From: Dorea sp.
GTDB taxonomy: Bacteria; Bacillota_A; Clostridia; Lachnospirales; Lachnospiraceae
Length of the DNA stretch: 14,408 nt
Assembly: GCA_016295505.1 (NCBI GenBank)
Contig: JAEDLC010000043.1
Span: 1-14,408 of the forward strand
Reading direction: 5' to 3'
Shown in pieces: positions 1 to 5,645 of the stretch. How positions within the stretch are numbered: the stretch's first letter is position 1; each line of letters begins with the position of its first letter. The notes under the pieces were generated by a model that was not told the DNA's origin, made no database searches, and saw only the letters and a list, made by a program, of their open reading frames with translations. The position numbers and the translations under genes are program-made.

Positions 1-222
1 ATATGCTTTCTCATCCTCCGAAAGTCCAATGATCTCCTGTCCCTTCAGCCACACCTTTCCACCGGAAGGCTGATCCATACCGGCCAACTGATAGAGAAGG
101 GTCGATTTTCCAGATCCGGATGGTCCCATAACTGCCGTCATCTCCCCTTCTTCCAGCGAAAAAGAGAGATTTTTTAATATATGACTCTTACACAGATTTT
201 CAACTTTCAATAATTCAGACAT
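1..222 (-). CDS. ABC transporter ATP-binding protein, N-terminal part (cut by window edge)
   Basis: The first 74 residues of an ABC ATPase of the LolD/MacB-like export class are present; the rest lies beyond position 1. The reading starts MSELLKVENL and has a Walker A loop at residues 33-41 (GPSGSGKST), followed by the usual LAGMDQPSGG stretch. The ATG at 220-222 has an AGGAAAGGA ribosome binding site about 8 bases upstream. Such ATPases power FtsX-fold permeases that move peptides, lipoproteins or drugs across the membrane. The tail of an FtsX-type permease ends only 4 bases upstream (227-448), so the two were probably partners in one operon. That permease is now only a remnant, so the ATPase may lack its original partner unless another permease gene lies beyond the window. 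ABC ATPase identity is certain; substrate is unknown. Confidence 0.93.
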   Translation of the reverse strand, partial: MSELLKVENLCKSHILKNLSFSLEEGEMTAVMGPSGSGKSTLLYQLAGMDQPSGGKVWLKGQEIIGLSEDEKAY

Positions 223-226
223 ACTT

Positions 227-448
227 TTATTCCTTTCCTATACAGCACTCATATGCTTTTATCCTGCTAATTTCCCGGGTTCCCATCCAGACTGCCATAC
301 CGGCCGCCGCAAGTCCGGTCAGTGGAATCAATACCAGTAGCTGCTTCCAGGCGATCACAAACTGAAAACCATATGCCCCAAAAGACTGAAGCAGGATGCC
401 ACATAATCCTTCCCCACACAGATTTCCGACAAGTAATCCTACGACCAT
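227..448 (-). pseudogene. C-terminal remnant of FtsX/MacB-type ABC permease
   Basis: A 73-residue open frame resembles the last transmembrane part of an FtsX-fold ABC permease: a hydrophobic segment, a SFGAYGFQF stretch, a second segment (LLVLIPLTGLAAAGMAV), then a basic end with GTREISRIKAYE. Whole permeases of this type are several hundred residues long, so the periplasmic-facing domain and the other membrane segments are missing. Permease-like sequence continues upstream of the first ATG in this frame (SVICGELSAG) until a stop codon, which suggests the ATG at 446-448 is not a natural start. The frame overlaps the end of the truncated MFS gene by 10 bases and ends 4 bases before the ABC ATPase start. 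I read it as the 3' scar of a deletion. It could still be translated by coupling to the MFS stop codon. Confidence 0.7.
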
Positions 449-1077
449 TCCTGCCGAAAGCTCTCCGCAAATGACACTTCAACATCCGCCTTTTTTCTTT
501 CCATTCCTTTCCTTACAACTGCTGCAGCTGCAACCGTAAGTACAAATGTACTGATATCCAGCAAAAGCAGGAGCTCTATATCCTTCACTGCCAGCAATGC
601 ACCTGCAAGAATGGGTGAGATCAGATATCTTGCACTTCCGGCAATACTTACCATCCCACTGGCCCTTGAATATTCTTCTTTGCTGAGCAGATCTGTTACG
701 GTCGCCCGATAAGGAGGTTCCAGAAGTGATGAAAATACAGAGCTTACAAATACTCCGATACAGATCTGATACAGGGCAGCTTTTCCATTCATCATACAGA
801 TCCATATGTAGAGGATCCCCAATGCGGAGCATCCATCACCGATCATCATCAAAAGACGCCTGTCATAACGATCAGCCAGAACTCCGGCAGGTATGCTCAG
901 CAAAAATGAAGGCAGAAAACCCAGTAACGTTACCAGCGCCATATCTGCCGCGCTTCCTGTCTGCCGGAACACGTATACCCCCAGCCCGAAACTGGTGAGT
1001 CCGCTTCCTATAGCTGAGATAAGTTCTCCTGCCCAGAGCAACATAAATTTAAAAAAATTACGATTCTTATGGTTCAT
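439..1077 (-). pseudogene. MFS exporter, N-terminal half only (truncated)
   Basis: The product is 212 residues with about six hydrophobic segments, half of the usual 12-segment, roughly 400-residue MFS protein. Residues 65-74 (GVLADRYDRR) match MFS motif A between segments 2 and 3, as in drug or macrolide efflux proteins of the MefA/YfmO kind. The frame ends in FAESFRQEW followed by a stop, where related proteins go on into the central loop (typically F..dl.eGw). Immediately past this point the DNA encodes an ABC permease tail in another frame, so the second half of the transporter has been lost. The ATG at 1075-1077 has an excellent AAGGAGGG ribosome binding site 4 bases upstream. It follows tetR1 on the same strand with a 68-base gap containing a palindrome. 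A half-MFS is unlikely to transport, although half-size proteins can dimerise in rare families. Confidence 0.8.
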
Positions 1078-1091
1078 ATTCCCTCCTTAAT

Positions 1092-1108
1092 CGACAGTCA
1101 GTCTGTCG
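1092..1108. promoter_or_regulatory. Palindrome upstream of MFS remnant, possible TetR operator
   Basis: CGACAG and CTGTCG are perfect inverted arms around 5 bases. The site lies 14 bases before the MFS ribosome binding site. Its GAC/GTC core also appears in the palindrome at the tetR1 promoter (1810-1828), so the adjacent TetR regulator may bind both. The arm spacing differs between the two sites (TGTC to GACA is 4 bases wider here), which weakens the match. Confidence 0.5.
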
Positions 1109-1125
1109 GTATAAACTTGAAAAAA

Positions 1126-1162
1126 AGAATGATGAAAATATTTGTTTATTTTTCATCATTCT
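1126..1162 (-). terminator. Terminator-like hairpin between tetR1 and MFS remnant
   Basis: AGAATGATGAAAA (1126-1138) is the perfect reverse complement of 1150-1162, giving a 13-bp stem with an 11-base loop. Read on the minus strand the stem is followed by a T run (1120-1126). The stem is AT-rich, so termination may be partial. It overlaps the end of the tetR1 coding sequence (stop at 1146-1148), so translation of the tetR1 end could influence folding. Confidence 0.6.
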
Positions 1163-1781
1163 GAAAGACCGGAAGAATTGTCTCCCTCATACTTCCTGCC
1201 TCCATCCCGAGCAGCCGTTCCAGATTACAGATAAACGCTTCTATCTTCCGTTCTCTGCTTTCTTTCGTATCTTCTGACATCTCATCAAACACGATTCCGG
1301 AATACAACATTACCATCTCTACTACTTCATCCGGATATTCCGTCTGGCAGATCCCCTGCTCAATCCCTTCTCTTATCAGTGACGCTATCAGAGGATTGAC
1401 CCCTGTCAGCAATTTTTCCCGCATTTTCTGATGCATCAGTGCATTTTGTGGTCTGTGTACCTGCACCATGATCTCTTTTCCCAGGTCACTGTTTACATTC
1501 AATGACTGGATCGTCAGTGTCAGCCGCTGTAATACCGGAATCTCTCTTCTATCTATGATTGCCGATGCATTGTCAATCAATCTCCCTGTGATTCGATCAA
1601 TAATCGCATCCAGAATATCCTCTTTGGATTTAAAGTGATAATACAGAGTTCCTCTTGCGATTCCGACCTCTTTCAGAATATCGTTGGTACTGGTATGATC
1701 GAACCCATTGATCTCAAATAATCTTTCCGCCACATCCAGTATCTCATTTTTCCGTTCTTCTGCTTCTTTTACAATCCTCAC
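1146..1781 (-). CDS. TetR/AcrR family transcriptional regulator (tetR1)
   Basis: This 211-residue protein has the TetR layout: an N-terminal DNA-binding domain with a helix-turn-helix at about residues 31-50 (STNDILKEVGIARGTLYYHF, followed by KSKEDIL), then an all-helical ligand-binding and dimerisation region. The start is a GTG at 1779-1781, chosen because AGGTGG lies about 10 bases upstream and the N-terminus then fits the family. TetR proteins normally repress their own promoter and adjacent efflux genes until a ligand binds. Here a strong promoter (TTGACT, 16 bases, TAGAAT) lies upstream with a 19-bp palindrome just downstream of the -10 box, the usual arrangement for autorepression. The gene precedes a transporter operon on the same strand, now damaged. 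Its N-terminal sequence resembles regulators found beside MacB-like ABC exporters. The ligand is not predictable. Confidence 0.93.
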   Translation of the reverse strand: MRIVKEAEERKNEILDVAERLFEINGFDHTSTNDILKEVGIARGTLYYHFKSKEDILDAIIDRITGRLIDNASAIIDRREIPVLQRLTLTIQSLNVNSDLGKEIMVQVHRPQNALMHQKMREKLLTGVNPLIASLIREGIEQGICQTEYPDEVVEMVMLYSGIVFDEMSEDTKESRERKIEAFICNLERLLGMEAGSMRETILPVFQNDEK

Positions 1782-1796
1782 TTCTGATTCACCACC

Positions 1797-1811
1797 TTAC
1801 GTTTCACGTAA
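1797..1811. promoter_or_regulatory. Perfect 15-bp palindrome in tetR1 leader
   Basis: TTACGT and ACGTAA flank TTC (TTACGTTTCACGTAA). It lies between the tetR1 promoter and its ribosome binding site and overlaps the neighbouring TetR-type palindrome by 2 bases. It has a different core (ACGT), so it may bind another regulator or may be a second contact for the same one. Confidence 0.45.
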
Positions 1812-1828
1812 CCGACAACCTGTCGGTT
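1810..1828. promoter_or_regulatory. Perfect palindrome, likely TetR1 operator
   Basis: The 19-bp sequence AACCGACAACCTGTCGGTT has perfect 8-bp arms around 3 bases. It begins 3 bases past the -10 box of the tetR1 promoter, so a bound dimer would cover the transcription start. Size and position fit autorepression by the TetR protein encoded just downstream. Confidence 0.7.
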
Positions 1829-1830
1829 GC

Positions 1831-1858
1831 ATTCTAATATAGAACGAAAAAAAGTCAA
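1831..1858 (-). promoter_or_regulatory. tetR1 promoter
   Basis: On the minus strand, -35 TTGACT (1853-1858) and -10 TAGAAT (1831-1836) are separated by 16 bases. The likely operator palindrome lies just downstream. The -35 box of the divergent molybdoenzyme promoter is only 4 bases away, so the two polymerases could interfere. Confidence 0.7.
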
Positions 1859-1862
1859 GCGA

Positions 1863-1892
1863 TTGCTTCTCCTATTTATCCTATGCTATGAT
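1863..1892 (+). promoter_or_regulatory. Promoter of molybdopterin oxidoreductase gene
   Basis: -35 TTGCTT (1863-1868) and -10 TATGAT (1887-1892) are separated by 18 bases, with a TGC extension directly before the -10 box. The predicted leader is about 80 bases long. Confidence 0.55.
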
Positions 1893-1917
1893 AAGAATAC
1901 AGATCCTATTGCGGGGA

Positions 1918-1943
1918 CATGGATATACTGTGTCTTGTCCATG
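1918..1943 (+). promoter_or_regulatory. Weak stem-loop in leader of the molybdoenzyme gene
   Basis: CATGGA (1918-1923) pairs with TCCATG (1938-1943); a GU and an AU pair extend the stem to 8 bp, with a 10-base loop. It could be an mRNA structure or a protein binding site. It is too small for the known molybdenum-cofactor riboswitch fold, and chance is possible. Confidence 0.25.
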
Positions 1944-1979
1944 CACAGATAATGAATAAAACAAGGAGAGTTTTTAATT

Positions 1980-3998
1980 ATGAAATCTTATACACAATCC
2001 ACCATCTGTCCTTATGACTGTCCGACCTCCTGTGGTCTGCTTGCCACAACCGACGGAACACAGATTCTTTCCATTGACGGGGATCCGTCCCATCCTGCAT
2101 CACAGGGACTGATCTGTGGGAAAATGCGCCATTATGCAGAAGAAATCAATTCCGGCAAACGAATCCTGACTCCATTGAAAAGAACCGGGAAAAAAGGCAG
2201 TGCTTCCTTTACCCCGATTACCTGGGAGGAAGCCATTGCAGAGATTACCGCTCACTGGAAATCTCTTATTGCATCCGATGGTCCTTCCTCTGTTGCATAC
2301 TGCTATTACGCCGGTGTCCTGGGAATCATACAAAGACATTGTGTTCAGGCCTTTTTTAATCGCATGGGTGCCTGTGACCTCAAAAAAACATTATGCTCCA
2401 CAGCGAAAAGTGAGGGATATGCCTCTGTTGCAGGAACAACCGGCTGCCTTGATCCCAGAGAACTAAAAGACAGTGATTTCTATCTGATCTGGGGAAGCAA
2501 TGTAGCTGCAACCAGACTGCACACCTTAAAAGATCTGACAGCCGCCAAAAAAGCAGGAAAAAAACTGATACAGATAGAGGTCTACGGAGCACCGATGGCT
2601 CCTTATACTGATGATACCATCCTTATCCGTCCGGGAACCGATGGTGCACTGGCACTTGCCATGATGCACGTTCTGGTATGTGAAGGCCTTGCCGATGAAG
2701 AATACCTGAGAGAATACACGCTCGGATATGAAGAGTTCAAACATACACTGACAGAATACACCCCTGCATGGGCCTCTGCCATCACCGGAATTCCAGAGCA
2801 AACGATTATTACTCTTGCCCGTTTATATGGACGAGCAAAAGCGCCTGCCATTCTTCTTGGAAGCGGAAATTCCCGTTACGGAAATGGCGCTATGACCGTT
2901 CGACTGATCGTCATCCTCTCTCTGTTTACCGGAGCATGGACACGTCCGGGAGGCGGTCTTTGTGGATGTAACCCTTGTGGGGGATCCAGATTTGACAGCA
3001 GCCTGATCAAAAAAGAGGATTTCCGAAACGGTGTTCCCGAACGAACCATTAACATCAACCAGCTTGCATCTGCTCTGACCGGTACAGACGGAAAGCAGCC
3101 GATAAAAAGCCTCTATGTCGCAGGCAGCAACCCGGCCAACTCCATCAGCGATCAGAAGGCAATGCTGGAAGGCCTGTCTCGGGAAGATCTGTATACTGTT
3201 GTCCACGAAAGATTCTTAAGCGACACTGCCCGATACGCGGATATCATACTGCCCGCCACATTTTCTGTGGAGCATCCGGATTGCTACGAAGCCTACGGCT
3301 ACTGCACCATGTCTTCCGCCCGGAAGATCGTCGCTCCGCCGGGAGAAGCCAAAAGCAACTGGGACACGATCATGCTTCTTGCAAAAGCGATGGGATATGA
3401 CGATTCTTATTTTCAGAAGACCGAGGAAGAGATCTATGCTGACTTAACCGGGACACCAACTCCCAGATCTGCACACCTGACGACAGATGACCGGGAACAG
3501 CTCCTTAGCGGAACCACATTTTCCATACCGTATGCAGATCATACAGACTGTCAGACACCGGAAAAGAAGTTTTACATTATCAATCCATATATTGAACATC
3601 CAATGCCACACTATACCGAATGCTATGGGGGAACAGAATCTCTTCATCTGGTTTCTGTCCCGAGCAGATATACTTTAAATTCCATCCATCAGAACCATGA
3701 AAAACTGGCAGCGGACCGGGGCCCCATGATTCTGATCATGAACACAGAAGATGCCGGAAGCAGAGGAATCAAAAACGGAGACCGGGTACTTTGTTATAAT
3801 GAACTTGCAGAGGTTGAATTTATTGCAGAAACTACAGATATGATTGCCCGGGGAGCAGTGGCTGCCATTGGTGTCTACAAGAGTTCTCAGTCACTGAACG
3901 GACTGACCTGCAACGCACTTCATCATGACCGTCTCACAGATATGGGAGAGGCAACAACAATGAATGACAACACAGTAGAAGTAAAGAAAATAATATAA
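1980..3998 (+). CDS. Molybdopterin-dependent oxidoreductase, bis-MGD family with [4Fe-4S] cluster
   Basis: The 672-residue protein belongs to the DMSO reductase/formate dehydrogenase superfamily and resembles the MopB_3 subgroup. Cys10, Cys14, Cys18 and Cys46 form a C-x3-C-x3-C-x27-C motif for an N-terminal [4Fe-4S] cluster. LTPLKR follows at 63-68. Cys139 in TLCSTAK aligns with the selenocysteine/cysteine position of formate dehydrogenases and is my candidate molybdenum or tungsten ligand. WGSN (171-174) and RPGTD (217-221) are typical cofactor-binding stretches. The C-terminal region, from about residue 580, has the molybdopterin-binding barrel with NGDRV and a NGLT...TD.GEAT stretch. There is no Tat signal, so it should be cytoplasmic. 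AAGGAGAG lies 9 bases before the ATG. No electron-transfer partner, maturation or molybdate-uptake gene is visible nearby, so electron donor and substrate (for example an N-oxide, sulfoxide or aromatic hydroxyl compound) cannot be stated. Confidence 0.92.
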   Translation: MKSYTQSTICPYDCPTSCGLLATTDGTQILSIDGDPSHPASQGLICGKMRHYAEEINSGKRILTPLKRTGKKGSASFTPITWEEAIAEITAHWKSLIASDGPSSVAYCYYAGVLGIIQRHCVQAFFNRMGACDLKKTLCSTAKSEGYASVAGTTGCLDPRELKDSDFYLIWGSNVAATRLHTLKDLTAAKKAGKKLIQIEVYGAPMAPYTDDTILIRPGTDGALALAMMHVLVCEGLADEEYLREYTLGYEEFKHTLTEYTPAWASAITGIPEQTIITLARLYGRAKAPAILLGSGNSRYGNGAMTVRLIVILSLFTGAWTRPGGGLCGCNPCGGSRFDSSLIKKEDFRNGVPERTININQLASALTGTDGKQPIKSLYVAGSNPANSISDQKAMLEGLSREDLYTVVHERFLSDTARYADIILPATFSVEHPDCYEAYGYCTMSSARKIVAPPGEAKSNWDTIMLLAKAMGYDDSYFQKTEEEIYADLTGTPTPRSAHLTTDDREQLLSGTTFSIPYADHTDCQTPEKKFYIINPYIEHPMPHYTECYGGTESLHLVSVPSRYTLNSIHQNHEKLAADRGPMILIMNTEDAGSRGIKNGDRVLCYNELAEVEFIAETTDMIARGAVAAIGVYKSSQSLNGLTCNALHHDRLTDMGEATTMNDNTVEVKKII

Positions 3999-4001
3999 TT
4001 A

Positions 4002-4031
4002 TGCCCTGAAGACTTCAGCCTATGCAGGGCA
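4002..4031. terminator. Possible weak terminator between convergent genes
   Basis: TGCCCTG (4002-4008) pairs with CAGGGCA (4025-4031), and an alternative smaller hairpin, CTGAAG/CTTCAG at 4006-4018, lies within it. The structure overlaps the end of tetR2 and begins 3 bases after the molybdoenzyme stop. There is no good T run on either strand, so termination activity is uncertain. Confidence 0.4.
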
Positions 4032-4553
4032 CGGAATATCATACATGCTGCAGAACATACCGGCAATGTCTCCAAGCTCCTCTCTTGTCCCGTTCTGCAG
4101 CCACATGATTGCAGTATTGAACAATGCTCCCATATACATATATAATCGATATTTCTCTATTGATCTGTTAGGCATGGTGCCTGCCACCTCTTCATGGAAC
4201 CGATTCAATTTCTCGAGCAAAACCGAACCATATCCAAACTGATAAAGATCCAGCACAAATTCCCCATACATTTTGAAAAACTCAAAGCTTCTGCTTACAT
4301 TCTGATATGTATAAAAACTGGTCTCATTACTGTCTATCGTATCCCGATACTGTTCCAGCACGTCCTCAATCAGCGTCACCAGTACATCTTCCTTAGATTC
4401 ATAGTTCCGATAGAAGGAGACCCTTGCAACACCTGCTCTTCGGATCAGTTCCGATATGGAAATATCAGAAATACTTTTCTCATGCATTAACTGAAAAAGT
4501 GTCGTTGTAATACTTTCCTTTACGCGAAGATTCGCTTCTTTTCGTTTATCCAT
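4020..4553 (-). CDS. TetR/AcrR family transcriptional regulator (tetR2)
   Basis: I place the start at the ATG at 4551-4553 (MDKRKEANLR, 177 residues), because GGAGGA stands 6 bases upstream. An in-frame ATG 24 bases earlier lies inside a palindrome and has no such site. The helix-turn-helix is at about residues 31-50 (ISISELIRRAGVARVSFYRN, followed by YESKEDV). The helical C-terminal domain ends with an AIMWLQNGTRE segment like that of DhaS-type TetR proteins, a group often found next to DegV genes in Firmicutes. It is divergent from degV and convergent with the molybdoenzyme gene. Two inverted repeats in the 136-base gap to degV are good candidate operators, so it probably represses itself and degV. 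A fatty-acid-related ligand would fit the neighbour but is inference. Confidence 0.9.
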   Translation of the reverse strand: MDKRKEANLRVKESITTTLFQLMHEKSISDISISELIRRAGVARVSFYRNYESKEDVLVTLIEDVLEQYRDTIDSNETSFYTYQNVSRSFEFFKMYGEFVLDLYQFGYGSVLLEKLNRFHEEVAGTMPNRSIEKYRLYMYMGALFNTAIMWLQNGTREELGDIAGMFCSMYDIPCPA

Positions 4554-4572
4554 AACCTTTCCTCCAACCTGA

Positions 4573-4593
4573 TACAAAATAAGTCCTTTTGTA
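4573..4593. promoter_or_regulatory. Inverted repeat upstream of tetR2, candidate operator
   Basis: TACAAAA (4573-4579) and TTTTGTA (4587-4593) are perfect inverted arms around 7 bases. It lies 20 bases upstream of the chosen tetR2 start, in its leader or promoter. Its sequence differs from the second repeat at 4621-4646. Confidence 0.5.
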
Positions 4594-4620
4594 CCAGAAA
4601 AAAGCTTGTAGAATTCGCTT

Positions 4621-4646
4621 TAATGTGATACAGTTGTTTCACATTA
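4621..4646. promoter_or_regulatory. Inverted repeat over the degV promoter, candidate TetR2 operator
   Basis: TAATGTGA (4621-4628) and TCACATTA (4639-4646) are perfect 8-bp arms around 10 bases. The right arm covers the -35 region of degV, so a bound repressor would block that promoter. It lies midway between the divergent tetR2 and degV genes. A CRP-like protein would be an alternative, because the arms resemble the TGTGA/TCACA core, but with wider spacing than the usual 6 bases. Confidence 0.55.
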
Positions 4647-4665
4647 TTTTAACAGAATGTATAAT
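4637..4665 (+). promoter_or_regulatory. degV promoter
   Basis: A perfect -10 box TATAAT (4660-4665) has a weak -35 TTTCAC (4637-4642) 17 bases upstream. Transcription would start near 4672, leaving a leader of about 18 bases that includes the AAGGAG site at 4678-4683. This rules out the upstream in-frame ATG at 4657 as the start. Confidence 0.65.
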
Positions 4666-4689
4666 TTTGTCAATGCCAAGGAGAATAAG

Positions 4690-5562
4690 ATGAGAACAGC
4701 GATTATGACCGATACAAACAGTGGGATTACCGTAGAAGAAGGAAAAAAGGCCGGCATATATGTGCTTTCTATGCCGGTAATCATTGAACAGAAGTGCTAT
4801 CTCGAAGGTGTAGACATCACACACAGGCAATTGTATGATGCCATGCTTTCTGATAAAGAATTGTCTTCCTCTCAGCCATCACCCGGAGATGTTATGGCTA
4901 TGTGGGATACAATTTTAAGCGAAGGATATGATGAAATCGTCTATATTCCTATGTCAAGCGGTTTAAGCGGTTCCTGTCAGAATGCAATTCTTCTTGCTCA
5001 GGAATATGACTCAAAAGTACTGGTTGTGGACAACCACCGCATTTCCGTCACCTTGATGGAATCTGTTTATGACGCAAAATGCCTTGCAGACAAAGGCCTT
5101 TCCGGAGAAGAGATCAAAAAAACTTTGGAAGAATCTGCTTATCAGGCCAGCATCTACATCACCGTCAATTCTTTGAAATACCTGCTCAAAGGAGGCCGGA
5201 TTACCCCCTCTGCTGCCGCCATTGCCAATATTCTTAATATCAAACCTGTACTCACGATTCAGGGGGAAAAGCTTGATCTCATTACAAAAGTACGCGGTAT
5301 GAAGCAGGGCGAGAGAAAAATGATTGAATCCTTAAAAGCCGATATTTCTTCCCGTTTTTCGGATATCCCTGCAAAAAGACTGAGAGTTGCCACTGCCGGA
5401 ACCTTCGACAAACCGGAAGAAGCCGAACGCTGGAAAAACATGGTGCAGGAGGCATTCCCGGAAAGTGATGTTTATTATATGCCACTTTCCTGTAGCATTG
5501 CATGTCATGTCGGTGTCGGTGCAGTCGGAATCGGAGCCATTGTGATTCAGGAAAGATCTTAA
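4690..5562 (+). CDS. DegV family fatty-acid-binding protein (FakB-like)
   Basis: The 290-residue product has the DegV fold signatures: an N-terminal TDTNSGI strand-loop (residues 8-14), an SSGLSG loop for the fatty-acid carboxylate, the conserved NSLKYLLKGGRI stretch, and a C-terminal HVGVGAVGIG segment. Length matches the family (about 280-290). In Firmicutes such proteins (FakB) present a bound fatty acid to the kinase FakA, which makes acyl-phosphate for phospholipid synthesis; several FakB paralogues with different acyl preferences usually exist per genome. The ATG at 4690 is chosen because AAGGAG lies 6 bases upstream and the start at 4657 would overlap the -10 box. The gene is divergent from tetR2 and ends before a strong hairpin. 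FakA itself is not in the window. Confidence 0.92.
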   Translation: MRTAIMTDTNSGITVEEGKKAGIYVLSMPVIIEQKCYLEGVDITHRQLYDAMLSDKELSSSQPSPGDVMAMWDTILSEGYDEIVYIPMSSGLSGSCQNAILLAQEYDSKVLVVDNHRISVTLMESVYDAKCLADKGLSGEEIKKTLEESAYQASIYITVNSLKYLLKGGRITPSAAAIANILNIKPVLTIQGEKLDLITKVRGMKQGERKMIESLKADISSRFSDIPAKRLRVATAGTFDKPEEAERWKNMVQEAFPESDVYYMPLSCSIACHVGVGAVGIGAIVIQERS

Positions 5563-5578
5563 AGTACGGATGATTACA

Positions 5579-5627
5579 AAGGGATTGTTGCAAAATACAT
5601 TCATATCATTTTTTGCAACAATCCCTT
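5579..5627. terminator. Strong bidirectional hairpin between degV and sugar kinase
   Basis: Two perfect 17-bp arms (5579-5595 and 5611-5627, right arm TTTTGCAACAATCCCTT) flank a 15-base loop in the 83-base gap between convergent genes. T-rich sequence follows on both strands, though without a long uninterrupted T run. It probably ends transcripts from both sides. Confidence 0.8.
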
Positions 5628-5645
5628 ATATTCTATATATCTAGT

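Noticed and set aside
439..1077. Simple frameshift splitting one full-length MFS gene
   Set aside because: The downstream frame encodes an ABC permease tail and not the second half of an MFS protein, so restoring the frame would not rebuild the transporter.
1893..1979. Molybdenum-cofactor riboswitch in the leader of the molybdoenzyme gene
   Set aside because: The leader is only about 80 bases and shows one small stem-loop; the known Moco riboswitch is larger and has several helices.
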